Part shown: one piece after another, positions 28,254-37,374 of the stretch
How the letters are laid out: the number at the start of each line of letters is the position of its first letter
Position numbering within the stretch: position 1 is the first letter of the stretch
NCBI RefSeq assembly: GCF_018138085.1
Contig: NZ_CP073105.1
Span: 434,001 to 498,000 of the forward strand
DNA from: Stutzerimonas stutzeri
GTDB taxonomy: Bacteria; Pseudomonadota; Gammaproteobacteria; Pseudomonadales; Pseudomonadaceae
Length of the DNA: 64,000 bases
Reading direction: 5' to 3'
The notes under the pieces: generated by a model
Databases searched by the model: none
What the model was told of the DNA's origin: nothing
The model's input: only the letters and a program-made list of their open reading frames with translations
Position numbers and translations under genes: made by a program

Positions 28254-28345
28254 GGCGAGGAGCGGCATGCCGGAATCTGCGCCGGCGCCTGAGCGCTGGT
28301 GGCCTTGCTAATTTAATTGGCTGTGATAGGGTCGAGTTCGGTTCA

Positions 28346-28380
28346 AAAAACCCCGCCTCCGGGCGGGGTTTTTGCTTTTT
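28346..28380 (+). terminator. Intrinsic terminator between cyaY and rnk
   Basis: AAAAACCCCGCC pairs with GGCGGGGTTTTT around a TCCG loop, followed by GCTTTTT. The A-rich left arm would also allow termination on the other strand. Confidence 0.92.
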
Positions 28381-28417
28381 CTGACCTTTCACTTTCCAGC
28401 GGAGTTTATCCAGACCC

Positions 28418-28825
28418 ATGACCAGCGCACCGCCCATCATCATCACGCAACCCGACGTGCAGCGGCTCGAGCGACTGCTCGATGGCCTGGCTGACTACGG
28501 TCCGGCCGCCGAGGCACTCGAAGAAGAGCTGTCCCGTGCCCAGGTGGTCGAGCGCAGCGAATTGCCCGCTGGCGTGGTATCGATGAACTCACGCGTTCAT
28601 TGCCGCGAAGAAGGCAGTGGCAAGGATTACCACCTGACGCTGGTCTACCCGCAGGACGCCCGACAGGAGGGAACGGTCTCGGTGCTGGCGCCGGTCGGTA
28701 GCGCATTGTTGGGCATGAGCGTAGGCCAGCATATCGACTGGCCAACGCCGGGAGGCAAGGTGCTCAAGCTGACGCTGCTGGCGGTCGAGTACCAGCCGGA
28801 GGCCGCGGGCGACGTTCATCTGTGA
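28418..28825 (+). CDS. rnk: Nucleoside diphosphate kinase regulator Rnk
   Basis: A 135-residue GreA/GreB-related protein. The N-terminal helical part (residues 10-50) is followed by the GreA-type C-terminal domain (VVSMNSRVHCREEGSGKDYHLTLVYPQDARQEGTVSVLAPVGSALLGMSVGQHIDW). It lacks the full GreA coiled-coil finger, as expected for Rnk, which binds RNA polymerase. In P. aeruginosa Rnk affects Ndk levels and alginate. It lies 38 bp after a terminator and is convergent with cyaA. Confidence 0.93.
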   Translation: MTSAPPIIITQPDVQRLERLLDGLADYGPAAEALEEELSRAQVVERSELPAGVVSMNSRVHCREEGSGKDYHLTLVYPQDARQEGTVSVLAPVGSALLGMSVGQHIDWPTPGGKVLKLTLLAVEYQPEAAGDVHL

Positions 28826-28850
28826 TGCCAGGCCTGTTCCCGCCACACCC

Positions 28851-31682
28851 TCAGATGGCGGCCAGCGCCTGATTGAGCGCTGCCTCGAGGTGCGCCTTGT
28901 AGCGCAAATGCTGCACGGTCTGGGTCTTGCCCCCGCCGTGCAGACCGGACAGGTCGAGGTCCGTGATGTAGCAGGGATAGCGCTCGCCGCCGCTACGCTG
29001 GGCGAGGATATAGCGGGCCACCGCGGCGAATAGCCCGGCGCCGTATTCCAGGCTGGAAAATTCCTGATGGTTGCAATACAGCGTTACCTGCGAACGGCCT
29101 TTTTCGCTGGGTTCGATGATCGCCTGGATGTCGTAGAACGGATCGCTGGCTTCTTCGCGTGGCGCCGCCCTGCGCTCGACGGTCAGCGGACGGTCCGGCG
29201 ACGGCTGCTGTAGTCGATAGAAGAGGATGTCCATGGCCGCCAGACGGCTTTGCTCGAACGGTAGCTCGGTGGCGCGACGATAGCTCACCGATTGCAGGAA
29301 GCGTAGCAACGGCGTCAGCAGGCTCTGCTCGTCGCGATAGGGCACTTGCTGACGCCACAGAGCGTTGAATTCGTCCAGCACCGTCAGCTCCGCGACCACC
29401 CCCTGGATGCGATAGAACACCTGCAGACATTGTGCTCTCGCCTGCGCCAGGATCAGCGCCAGATCCAGGCCCTCCAAGGCATGCCGATCCACCCGTACCG
29501 GGCGATCCCGCTGGTGCGCCTCGCCCAGGTGGTCGACCAGGGCCGGCAGATCGCTGAGCTTCGTCTGCAGGACGTTGCCCGGGGTCAGCTCGAAGAGATG
29601 AAAGTGCTGGCGCACCTGCAGCAGGTAACGGCTGTCGCTCGCCTCGTCGAGGACGGTCTGGGCATCATTGAAGAGCGTTTCCACCCGCCGCGCGATGGCC
29701 AGCCCGGAGTGGCGGCAGAAGCAGCGCACCTGCAGTCTGGGGCGTATGCCGCGCGCGGGCAGCTCGTCGAGGTAGTCACGCAGGCAATCAGGCAATGCCG
29801 AGGCGCCTTCGTAGCGATTGGCGATCAGCTCGTTCCAGCTGTTCAGTGTGAGTCGGTCGATGCTCAGCACGAGGTTCTCGCGCGCCGCGCCATAGCCGAA
29901 GGGGTCGTTGCGCTCATCGAGCGACAGCGGATGTTCGGCGCTGAACGGGTCGAGCCCGATGTTCACCAACAACAGCACCTGGGCCGGCACCGCCGCGGTC
30001 AGCAGCGCATCCTCCGTCACGGTAGGTGGCGGCATGGGAAAGACCTGGCGCAGGTCGGTCAGCAGGGCGAACACTTCGGCCTCGCTCAATCCGCTGTCGC
30101 CAGGGTGAAGCGCCACATGCGTAGCACTGTCGACCACGCCGTTGCGATGGCACCAGCCGAGCAGCGGGATCAGCTCACGCGAGCGTTTCAGTGGAGAGAA
30201 GTGGGTGACTTCGCGGGCGTTCAGGTTGCCCTCATAGAGCGACCAGGAGACATCGCCTGCCGCGTCGTAGCCCTGCACCAGCGTCAGGCTGTGCTCGGCC
30301 ATGTCCGGGGAGATGCCCAGGTTGATCGCCTCGATCTTGCCCGCCTTGCGCTCGATGGCAGCGTGCAGACGGCGACCGAGCACACCGAAATCGCGGCCGT
30401 TGATGCTGCTGGTGATCTGCAGGCGGCGCGCGAACTCGCTGAGAAATCGATAGGCGTAGGTCAGTTCGTTGACCAGCGCCCGGCGCTCCTGGTCGACCTG
30501 GCGAGTCTTCCACTGGCTGCGACCGTCGAGCTGGGCAAACTGGCGCTCGTCCCAGCCCCAGTCATGGGTGAGACGCTCGAGCAGCTGCCGCTTCCAGCCC
30601 TTGCTGCGACCGGTCACAGGGCGGCTCAGCGGCTTGTCGATTTTCAGATACAGGCAGCGCCGCAACAGCGCCAGGCGTTCCTGATCGCCACGGGCGAGGA
30701 GGTAGGTTTCTATCCGGCGGTACGCGACGATGTAGGGGTCCAGCTCATCGAGCACCAGGTGATTGGCGTACACCGCTTGTTTGAAGTCGAGGCCGAGGCA
30801 GCGCACCTGCGGGTGTTCGCTGGCATAGACCTCGACCAGCAGCAGCTTGAACAGTGACTTGTAGGGCGACTCGAGGGCCTTGTACAGCTGCCACAGGCCT
30901 GCGCCCAGGTATTCGCCCGGTGGAATGTCGCCAAGGCTGCCGAGGTCCAGCACCTCTTCGCTGCGTATGAAGCGCTTGTCCAGCAGCGTACGCACGTAGT
31001 GCTGGTAGCGATGCTCCTCATACGCGGGCACCAGCCACCACACCGGCGTGCGACCGCCGAGCCAGATGGCGGTGCGATAGAACTCGTCGAGCAGCAGATA
31101 GTGCTGGGTGGTGCCGCAGTCATCGGAGGTCAGTTGCGCTTCGCGCGCGCCCTGGGCGAAGCGCACCGGGTCGATCAGGAAGAAGTGCGCCTCGCAGCCC
31201 TGGGTCGCCGCCCAGGCCTGCAGCTGCTCGCCTTTGCGTTGAAGTTCGTCGAGCCGCGCGGGCGGCAGGTCCGGGTCATGACAGACCCAGACGTCCAGAT
31301 CGCTCTGCTCACCCTGCGCGACCGTGCCCAGGCTGCCCATCAGGTACAGGCCCAGGATCGGCTGTGATGGCTTGCCGCGCAGGGGCTTGTAGGCGAACGA
31401 GCGGCTCAGGCGTTGGGCTTCAGCGAGGGTCTCGGCATCCGGCTCGAACCCGGCCAGGCCGGCCGGCGTGGTGCCTGATACATAACCCGGCAGGATCGGA
31501 TGGTTGACGTGGAACAGGAGTGGCAACAGTTTGAGCACCGCCTGCTGGCGTGGCGACATGATCTGCCGAGTGCGCTCCAGGCGACCGGCGTTGACCGTCA
31601 GGAAGCGGTCACGGAGCGTACCGAGCTCCTTGCGGTCTATGCCTTCTTCGAGCGTGGGGCGGATTTCCTGGTGGCGGGTCAT
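28851..31682 (-). CDS. cyaA: Class I adenylate cyclase
   Basis: A 943-residue cytoplasmic adenylate cyclase making cAMP for Vfr/CRP signalling. The catalytic N-terminal half includes NHPILPGYVSGTTPAG and the nucleotidyltransferase-like LYLMGSLGTVAQGEQSDLDVWVCHD, where Ser and paired Asp residues bind ATP and metal. The C-terminal half is the regulatory domain of enterobacterial-type CyaA. The ATG at 31682 (MTRHQEIRPTLEEGIDRKELGTLRDRF) is chosen; a 25-codon extension to 31757 has no similarity. Confidence 0.94.
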   Translation of the reverse strand: MTRHQEIRPTLEEGIDRKELGTLRDRFLTVNAGRLERTRQIMSPRQQAVLKLLPLLFHVNHPILPGYVSGTTPAGLAGFEPDAETLAEAQRLSRSFAYKPLRGKPSQPILGLYLMGSLGTVAQGEQSDLDVWVCHDPDLPPARLDELQRKGEQLQAWAATQGCEAHFFLIDPVRFAQGAREAQLTSDDCGTTQHYLLLDEFYRTAIWLGGRTPVWWLVPAYEEHRYQHYVRTLLDKRFIRSEEVLDLGSLGDIPPGEYLGAGLWQLYKALESPYKSLFKLLLVEVYASEHPQVRCLGLDFKQAVYANHLVLDELDPYIVAYRRIETYLLARGDQERLALLRRCLYLKIDKPLSRPVTGRSKGWKRQLLERLTHDWGWDERQFAQLDGRSQWKTRQVDQERRALVNELTYAYRFLSEFARRLQITSSINGRDFGVLGRRLHAAIERKAGKIEAINLGISPDMAEHSLTLVQGYDAAGDVSWSLYEGNLNAREVTHFSPLKRSRELIPLLGWCHRNGVVDSATHVALHPGDSGLSEAEVFALLTDLRQVFPMPPPTVTEDALLTAAVPAQVLLLVNIGLDPFSAEHPLSLDERNDPFGYGAARENLVLSIDRLTLNSWNELIANRYEGASALPDCLRDYLDELPARGIRPRLQVRCFCRHSGLAIARRVETLFNDAQTVLDEASDSRYLLQVRQHFHLFELTPGNVLQTKLSDLPALVDHLGEAHQRDRPVRVDRHALEGLDLALILAQARAQCLQVFYRIQGVVAELTVLDEFNALWRQQVPYRDEQSLLTPLLRFLQSVSYRRATELPFEQSRLAAMDILFYRLQQPSPDRPLTVERRAAPREEASDPFYDIQAIIEPSEKGRSQVTLYCNHQEFSSLEYGAGLFAAVARYILAQRSGGERYPCYITDLDLSGLHGGGKTQTVQHLRYKAHLEAALNQALAAI

Positions 31683-31832
31683 GCAGGCATTCGCAGGCAA
31701 ACGGTTGGGGTGTCCGCCCTGATGGTCGAGGCAGCGGTAAAAAATAACATGGCGCAAGCCGGAAGCAAAAACGCAGGGCAGCTGCTGTCGGCGGGCCGTG
31801 CAGCTGCACGTTTCGGGCGTGTGTAGGTGGTA

Positions 31833-32078
31833 TCAGGCCGGGGCCGTTTCCGAAAGGATGGTCAGCAGGCCTTGCGCATGCTCGGCAGCGTCGCGGCCGA
31901 GGCTGGTCAGATAGCCGCCGTCGGGTTGACTGGTCAGGCCTTTGGCGTACAAGCGCTGCGCAGCGGCGACCGCTGCTTGGCCGGCATCCTTGTGCACCTT
32001 CAAGCCTTCAAGGGCGTTGTCGAGGCTGAACAGGCTGAGGATTTCCAGCTCGGCTACCAATTCTGGGGTGTATGACAT
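31833..32078 (-). CDS. TIGR02647 family small protein
   Basis: An 81-residue protein, MSYTPELVAELEILSLFSLDNALEGLKVHKDAG followed by a helical segment and TSQPDGGYLTSLGRDAAEHAQGLLTIL. I recognise this as the TIGR02647 family, restricted to gammaproteobacteria and of unknown function. The C-terminal half looks like a small winged helix-turn-helix (QRLYAKGLTSQPDGGYLTSLG), so nucleic-acid binding is conceivable but unproven. The start at 32078 is preferred over 32135. Confidence 0.72.
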   Translation of the reverse strand: MSYTPELVAELEILSLFSLDNALEGLKVHKDAGQAAVAAAQRLYAKGLTSQPDGGYLTSLGRDAAEHAQGLLTILSETAPA

Positions 32079-32154
32079 GTCTGCTCCTCGGGTGGTGGGC
32101 CTTGGCCCTGTCTGCGAAGTGTAGATGCTGCGCAAGCGCCTGCCGTGGCCGAAG

Positions 32155-32424
32155 CTATTGCGGTAGATCGGGAAGGTTGCGCAGCATCGCTTCGTAGCGT
32201 TCGCTGTCGAAGGACCGATCCTGCTCGAGCATCTGGCGAATCTCGTCAGCCAGCACCAGGGCCATCAGCTTGACGATTTCGTCGCGCTCGTAGCCGACCA
32301 GCGTGAGCTTGTTCAGGGTTGCCTGCGCGGCGGCGGGTTCGCCGGCCTCAAGCTGGTTTTCGATCGCCTGGATCAGGGTTTCTTCGGCGAACGTCTCGTC
32401 GTCTTCGGAAATGGCGTCGTTCAT
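32155..32424 (-). CDS. Conserved hypothetical protein, acidic and helical
   Basis: An 89-residue protein with no motif I can name. It is rich in Asp/Glu (MNDAISEDDETFAEETLIQAIENQLEAGEPAAAQATLNKLTLVGYERDEIVKLMALVLADEIRQMLEQDRSFDSERYEAMLRNLPDLP) and looks all-helical and soluble. An 'ENQLEAGEPAAAQATLNKL' helical hairpin is TPR-like, but too short for a full repeat array. Start ATG 32424. It is divergent from corA and lies 76 bp downstream of the TIGR02647 gene on the same strand. Codon usage matches its neighbours, so a real gene is likely. Confidence 0.68.
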   Translation of the reverse strand: MNDAISEDDETFAEETLIQAIENQLEAGEPAAAQATLNKLTLVGYERDEIVKLMALVLADEIRQMLEQDRSFDSERYEAMLRNLPDLPQ

Positions 32425-32567
32425 GGGGTGGTTCTCGTCAGGAAAAAACTCGATGGCCTGTTTCGGCGAGTCCCGGCAAGCTGGCGCTGGCAACGACGGC
32501 TGTCCGAACGCTTCGCTTGCGGCGGTTTCTATTTCTACTATGGACTATCAAGAGCGCGACGACAGCA

Positions 32568-33533
32568 ATGATTACTCTGTACTGCCTTGAAAACGGCGTG
32601 TTGGTGCGACGCGTTGCGCAGACCACGCAGGCGTTGCCGGAAAACGTGCTATGGGTCGACCTGCTGTCGCCCGATCTGCAGGAAGAACGTTTCATCGAAG
32701 CGGAGCTGGGGCTGGACATCCCGACCCGCGAGGAACTGGCGGAGATCGAGGATTCGTCGCGGTTCTACGATGAGGACGGGGCTATTTTCATGACCACGAC
32801 CGTGGTGATGGGGATTGCCGACCGTCGCCCGGAGAACGCGGAGGTGACCTTCGTCCTGACCAAGCGGCGGCTGGTGACGGTTCGCTACAGTGAGCTCAGT
32901 GCCTTTCGCCAGTTCGAAGCCAAGCGCTTGCGACAGCCATCGACCTATTCGTCCAGCCACCAGGTCTTCCTCGCGTTGGCCGACGCGGTGGTCGATCGAA
33001 TCGCCGATGTGCTGGAAAGCGTCCAGGCCGAACTGCAGACGCTGTCCCGGCGCATATTCGATGAGCGCAAGGAGCATCGCCGCGACCTGCAACAGATCAT
33101 TCAGCAGCTCGGGCAACACCGCTCGTTGCTGTCGCAACTGGGCGAAAGCCTATTCAGCGCGAATCGCTTGATCGCCTTCTACCGGCTGCATGCCGGCGAA
33201 CCCAAGCAGGGCGTTGCCAAGGGCCTGCTCAAGGCCTTGGAGCGCGACGTGCGTTCGCTGGGCGAGCACCAGGCGCGGCTGCTTGGTGATATCGCTTTCC
33301 TGCTCGACGCCACGCTGGGGCTGATCAACATCGAGCAGAACGCCATCATCAAGGTGTTCTCCATCGCCGCCGTGCTGTTTCTGCCGCCCACCCTGGTGGG
33401 TACGGTATATGGCATGAACTTCGAGCACATGCCGGAGCTCGGCTGGTCGTTCGGCTATCCGATGGCGCTGGGCATGATGGTGGTCTCGGCGATCATCCCC
33501 TACGCCTGGTTCAAGTTTCGCGACTGGCTGTGA
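32568..33533 (+). CDS. corA: CorA-family magnesium/cobalt transporter
   Basis: A 321-residue channel-type Mg2+ transporter. The cytoplasmic N-terminal alpha/beta domain and long stalk helices are followed by two C-terminal transmembrane helices, with the GMN selectivity signature in TVYGMNFEHMPEL between them. The preceding IKVFSIAAVLFLPPTLVGT helix and the terminal basic tail KFRDWL are typical. Start ATG 32568. It ends immediately at the convergent hypothetical membrane gene, with no intergenic bases. Confidence 0.94.
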   Translation: MITLYCLENGVLVRRVAQTTQALPENVLWVDLLSPDLQEERFIEAELGLDIPTREELAEIEDSSRFYDEDGAIFMTTTVVMGIADRRPENAEVTFVLTKRRLVTVRYSELSAFRQFEAKRLRQPSTYSSSHQVFLALADAVVDRIADVLESVQAELQTLSRRIFDERKEHRRDLQQIIQQLGQHRSLLSQLGESLFSANRLIAFYRLHAGEPKQGVAKGLLKALERDVRSLGEHQARLLGDIAFLLDATLGLINIEQNAIIKVFSIAAVLFLPPTLVGTVYGMNFEHMPELGWSFGYPMALGMMVVSAIIPYAWFKFRDWL

Positions 33534-34061
33534 TCAGCCGTAGAAGAACAGGATCACGCAAAACACGCCGAGCAGCGCCCAGACGCTGCCGAAGATGATT
33601 GGCGTGCGCAGGGAAAACATCAGCGTGCGCTTGTAACGTTCGCCGCCGGCCGGGCTGTTGCCTTCGCCGAATAATGCCGAGTCGCGGTTGGGCAGCAGAC
33701 CGACCTGTCCCTCGGTTTGCAGCAGCTCGCCCTGCTTGTGATGCCAGCGCTCGATGATGTCGTAGCTGGCGCGGATGCCCGGTATCGCATGTACGGAGGT
33801 GATCAGCCCGAGCATCGCCAGCACCGTCGGCACGACCAGCCGAAACAGGCTGCCCCAGTCCTGGTTGGTGTTGGCCATTGAAGACGCGAAGGCAATGATC
33901 AGAAACGACTGGGAAGACAGATAGCCGCTGGTGCGGCTGGCCAGGAGGGTCGATTCGAAATGGATTTCCGATCGATAGAAATTCAGCCGCTCCTTGGGCG
34001 AGTCGAAGACTTCGGCGCCCTGGGTGTCCTGATTCAGGAGTAGGGTTTTCAGGTCGGGCAT
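33534..34061 (-). CDS. Hypothetical membrane protein
   Basis: A 175-residue protein without a family I can name. The N-terminal half is soluble and charged (SPKERLNFYRSEIHFESTLLASRT). Hydrophobic segments follow at about residues 50-65 (SSQSFLIIAFASSMA), 78-98 (LVVPTVLAMLGLITSVHAIPG) and the C-terminal 20 residues (IIFGSVWALLGVFCVILFFYG), suggesting three helices. The stop codon abuts the corA stop in convergent orientation. The ATG at 34061 is chosen; the frame could begin at a TTG 15 bp upstream. Codon use is normal for the window. Confidence 0.7.
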   Translation of the reverse strand: MPDLKTLLLNQDTQGAEVFDSPKERLNFYRSEIHFESTLLASRTSGYLSSQSFLIIAFASSMANTNQDWGSLFRLVVPTVLAMLGLITSVHAIPGIRASYDIIERWHHKQGELLQTEGQVGLLPNRDSALFGEGNSPAGGERYKRTLMFSLRTPIIFGSVWALLGVFCVILFFYG

Positions 34062-34142
34062 GCTAAGGCTCTGCAAAACGTCTCATATGTAGGCGTCCAC
34101 AGGTCCGATGAGGCCGGCAAGCCGGCCACAGAGGAGGCGTTC

Positions 34143-35018
34143 ATGCGAGTAGGTTTTATCGGGCTGGGTGCGATGGGTGAAGGTATGGCGGCGAACCTGG
34201 TACGGGCGGGTCACGAGCTGATGGTCTGGAACCGCTCGCGGGCGCCGGTGGACAGGTTGATCGGGCTTGGAGCAAGGGCGGCCGAGGAGCCCGCCGAAGC
34301 GCTGGATGCCGAGGTGCTGGTGAGCATGCTGGCCGACGATGCGGTGACCCGTACGGTATTGCTCGACAGCGGGGCGCTGGCGTCGGCTCGCCCGGGCTTG
34401 ATCCATCTGAGCATGGCCACGCTATCAGTCGCCTTTGTCGACGAGTTGCTGGCGCGCCACGTCGAGGCTGGGGTGAGTTACATCGCCGCGCCGGTGTTCG
34501 GCCGAGCCGATGTGGCCGCCGCCGGCAAGCTGAACATACTGGCCGCCGGCCCGGAAGAAGAGATAGACCGTGTACGGCCGTTGTTGGAGGTGATGGGACA
34601 AGCCATCTGGCCACTCGGCAGTGATCCGCGGCGCGCGCATGTGGTCAAGATCGCCGGCAATTTCATGCTTGCCAGCGCCATCGAGACCATGGGCGAGGCG
34701 GCTGCGCTGGCGCAGGGATATGGGGTCGAGGCGGGCGAGTTGCTGAACATCATGACCAGCACGCTGTTCGCAGCGCCGGCGTACAAGAACTACGGCGCGA
34801 TGATCGCCGAACGGCGTTTCGAACCGGCGGCATTCAAGCTCACGCTCGGGCTCAAGGACGTCCGACTCGCGCTGGCGGCCGGCGAGGCACGGCAGGTGCC
34901 GCTGCCCTTCGCCAGCGTGCTGCGCGACAACCTGCTCGAGGCAGTGGCGCAGGGCGAGGGCGACAAGGACTGGTCGGCATTGGGCGGCCGCGCCTTCAAG
35001 CGCGCAGGACAGGCATAG
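34143..35018 (+). CDS. NAD(P)-dependent beta-hydroxyacid dehydrogenase (3-hydroxyisobutyrate dehydrogenase family)
   Basis: A 291-residue oxidoreductase. The Rossmann motif GFIGLGAMGEGMAANL (4-19) is followed by VWNRSRAP, where Asn-Arg replaces an acidic residue and predicts NADP(H) preference. The substrate motif appears as APVFGRADVAAAGKLNILAAG, and the catalytic Lys is in VVKIAGNFM. Family members reduce or oxidise 3-hydroxyisobutyrate, tartronate or succinic semialdehydes. It stands alone between divergent or convergent neighbours, so the substrate cannot be set from context. It could pair metabolically with the distant Fe-ADH/mmsA locus, but nothing here shows that. Confidence 0.87.
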   Translation: MRVGFIGLGAMGEGMAANLVRAGHELMVWNRSRAPVDRLIGLGARAAEEPAEALDAEVLVSMLADDAVTRTVLLDSGALASARPGLIHLSMATLSVAFVDELLARHVEAGVSYIAAPVFGRADVAAAGKLNILAAGPEEEIDRVRPLLEVMGQAIWPLGSDPRRAHVVKIAGNFMLASAIETMGEAAALAQGYGVEAGELLNIMTSTLFAAPAYKNYGAMIAERRFEPAAFKLTLGLKDVRLALAAGEARQVPLPFASVLRDNLLEAVAQGEGDKDWSALGGRAFKRAGQA

Positions 35019-35042
35019 TCGGGCAATGCGCTCGGGGCAAGG

Positions 35043-35519
35043 CTACTCGGCGAGCGCCTGCAGCGCCGCGCCAGCCACGCGGAAGGTCGTCCATTCGTCC
35101 TGCGGCAATGCGCCTAGCGAGCGGTAGAACTGGATGGCCGGCTCGTTCCAGTCGAGTACTGCCCATTCGAAGCGCCCACAGCCCTTGCTCACGGCAATGC
35201 GCGCCAGGTACTTGAGCAGCGCTTTGCCGGCGCCGGTGCCGCGCGCCTCGGGCGTCACATAGAGATCTTCCAGGTACAGGCCGTTGCGGCCCAGCCAGGT
35301 CGAGTAGTTGAAGAAGTACACCGCATAGCCGATCGGCTCGCCGCCGCGCTCGCAGATCAGCCCGTGAGCGGTGCTGTCGTCGGCGAACAGGCTGTTCTCG
35401 ATGCCGGCGGCGTCGGTCTTGACCTCGTGCTCGGCTTTTTCGTAGATCGCAAGATCGGTGATGAAGCGCAGGATCAACGCGGCGTCATCGCGTGTGGCGG
35501 GGCGGATGGTCAGGGACAT
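35043..35519 (-). CDS. GNAT N-acetyltransferase, diamine/thialysine acetyltransferase-like
   Basis: A 158-residue GNAT enzyme. MSLTIRPATRDDAALILRFITDLAIYEKAEHEVKT and YLEDLYVTPEARGTGAGKALLKYLARIAVSKGCGRFEWAVLDWNEPAIQFYRSLGA match the SSAT-like subgroup, which acetylates polyamines or thialysine. RGTGAG is the acetyl-CoA pyrophosphate loop. The start is placed at ATG 35519; the open frame beyond it enters a REP element and is unlikely to be translated. Confidence 0.87.
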   Translation of the reverse strand: MSLTIRPATRDDAALILRFITDLAIYEKAEHEVKTDAAGIENSLFADDSTAHGLICERGGEPIGYAVYFFNYSTWLGRNGLYLEDLYVTPEARGTGAGKALLKYLARIAVSKGCGRFEWAVLDWNEPAIQFYRSLGALPQDEWTTFRVAGAALQALAE

Positions 35520-35547
35520 GAGGGCTCCAAAAAAGGTCACCGGCGCC

Positions 35548-35609
35548 GTGGGAGCGGTCTCGACCGCGAACGTGCCTGTGCACCTCTTCGCGGTCAAGAC
35601 TGTTCCCAC
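35548..35609. repeat. Pseudomonas REP-like inverted element
   Basis: Two arms, GTGGGAGCGGTCTCGACCGC (35548-35567, continuing GAA) and their imperfect complement at 35587-35609, form a long hairpin. The GTGGGAGCGG head is the usual Pseudomonas REP signature. It sits between the GNAT gene and the end of argH. Confidence 0.75.
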
Positions 35610-35638
35610 AGCTCCCATAAGGGGAGTACGCAACGCTG

Positions 35639-37033
35639 TTAGCGGCTCGCCAGCAGCTCGCGGCCGCGCTGGACGGCAGCGCGGACCTGATTCGGTGCGG
35701 TGCCGCCGATATGGTCACGCGCATTCACCGAGCCTTCCAAGGTCAGCACGGCGAAGACGTCGTCGTCGATCTGGTCGCTGAACTGGCGTAGTTCCTCGAG
35801 GCTCATCTCGGCCAGGTCCTTGCCGGTTTGCACTCCATATTTCACCGCATGGCCGACGATCTCATGGCAGTCGCGGAACGGCAGCCCCTTGCGCACCAGG
35901 TAGTCGGCCAGATCCGTTGCAGTGGAGAAGCCGCGCAATGCGGCTTCGCGCATGATTTCGCGTTTGGGCTTGATCGCCGGCACCATGTCGGCAAAGGCGC
36001 GCAGCGAGTCGCGCAGCGTGTCGGCGGCGTCGAACAGCGGTTCCTTGTCCTCCTGGTTGTCCTTGTTGTAGGCGAGCGGCTGGCCCTTCATCAGCACCAG
36101 CAGGCCGCTCAGTGCGCCAAACACGCGACCGGTCTTGCCGCGCACCAGCTCCGGCACGTCGGGGTTCTTTTTCTGCGGCATGATCGAGGAGCCGGTGCAG
36201 AAGCGGTCCGGCAGATCGATGAACTGGAACTGCGCGCTGGTCCAGAGCACCAGCTCTTCGGAGAAGCGCGACAGGTGCATCATCGCCACCGAGGCGGCGG
36301 CGCAGAATTCGATGGCGAAGTCGCGATCCGAGACGCCATCCAGCGAGTTGCCGGAGATGGCTTCGAAGCCCAGCAGTTCGCAGGTGATCTCGCGTTGGAT
36401 CGGATAGGTGGTGCCGGCCAGCGCGGCCGAGCCCAGCGGCATGCGGTTGGTGCGCTTGCGGCAGTCGACCAGGCGCTCATAGTCACGGCTGAGCATCTCG
36501 AACCAGGCCAGCAGGTGATGGCCGAAGGTGACCGGCTGCGCGGTCTGCAGATGGGTGAAGCCAGGCATGATGGTGTCCGCTTCCGTCTCGGCCAACCCCA
36601 GTAGGCCCTGTTGCAGGCGGGTGATCTCGCCGAGGATGGTGTCGATCTCGTCGCGCAGCCACAGGCGGATGTCGGTGGCGACCTGATCGTTGCGCGAGCG
36701 ACCGGTATGCAGCTTCTTGCCTGTGACGCCGATGCGGTCGGTCAGGCGCGCTTCGATGTTCATGTGCACGTCTTCCAGATCGACGCGCCAGTCGAAGGTG
36801 CCGGCTTCAATTTCGCTCTGGATATCCTTCAGATTGGCGATGATCTGCTCACGTTCGTCTGCATTCAGCACGCCGGCTTTTTCCAGCATGGTGGCGTGGG
36901 CGATCGAGCCCATGATGTCGTGACGGTAGAGGCGCTTGTCGAACTCGACGGAGGCGGTGAATCGGGCGACGAAGGCGTCGACGGGCTCGCTGAAACGGCC
37001 GCCCCAGGACTGGTTGGTCTTGTCGGTGCTCAT
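35639..37033 (-). CDS. argH: Argininosuccinate lyase
   Basis: A 464-residue homotetrameric lyase that splits argininosuccinate into arginine and fumarate. The superfamily signature [12 protein letters not shown] is intact, with the flexible-loop Ser. [13 protein letters not shown] and the His-containing [20 protein letters not shown] catalytic segment are also present. Start ATG 37033. It is divergent from algZ, exactly as in P. aeruginosa, and has a REP element at its 3' end. Confidence 0.97.
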   Translation of the reverse strand: MSTDKTNQSWGGRFSEPVDAFVARFTASVEFDKRLYRHDIMGSIAHATMLEKAGVLNADEREQIIANLKDIQSEIEAGTFDWRVDLEDVHMNIEARLTDRIGVTGKKLHTGRSRNDQVATDIRLWLRDEIDTILGEITRLQQGLLGLAETEADTIMPGFTHLQTAQPVTFGHHLLAWFEMLSRDYERLVDCRKRTNRMPLGSAALAGTTYPIQREITCELLGFEAISGNSLDGVSDRDFAIEFCAAASVAMMHLSRFSEELVLWTSAQFQFIDLPDRFCTGSSIMPQKKNPDVPELVRGKTGRVFGALSGLLVLMKGQPLAYNKDNQEDKEPLFDAADTLRDSLRAFADMVPAIKPKREIMREAALRGFSTATDLADYLVRKGLPFRDCHEIVGHAVKYGVQTGKDLAEMSLEELRQFSDQIDDDVFAVLTLEGSVNARDHIGGTAPNQVRAAVQRGRELLASR

Positions 37034-37374
37034 GAATGCGCTCGCAGAAATCGGATGGACAAAATGGAGTGCGGATAATAACAGGCTTGCGCCCCCCGTC
37101 CGCGCTCGTCCGTGAGGACTTGCACGCGTGTCGCCACCCGGCTTTGTGCCTGTTGGCTATGCTTGCTGCGACACGAGCGTTCGGCTTTGCCCGGGATAAG
37201 CTGGTTGGCAGGGGCGGGCACCAGGCGAAACATCCGCACGGGGTGCGGGGTAGCGAAGTGGCGACCGTTGCTCATCTCGATCCGGCGCCGAACCGATAGA
37301 CTGACGCCTTTGGGCGGCATCGCCGGCCCGTTGAATTAATCCGGTCTTCCGTTCGGGGGCGCGACAGTCAATCC
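37034..37374. other. argH-algZ divergent intergenic region
   Basis: A 341-bp gap that must carry the promoters of argH (minus) and algZ (plus). On the minus strand TTATTAT near 37075-37081 could be part of an argH -10. No convincing -35/-10 pair for algZ was found by eye. No open frame here looks coding. Confidence 0.4.
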
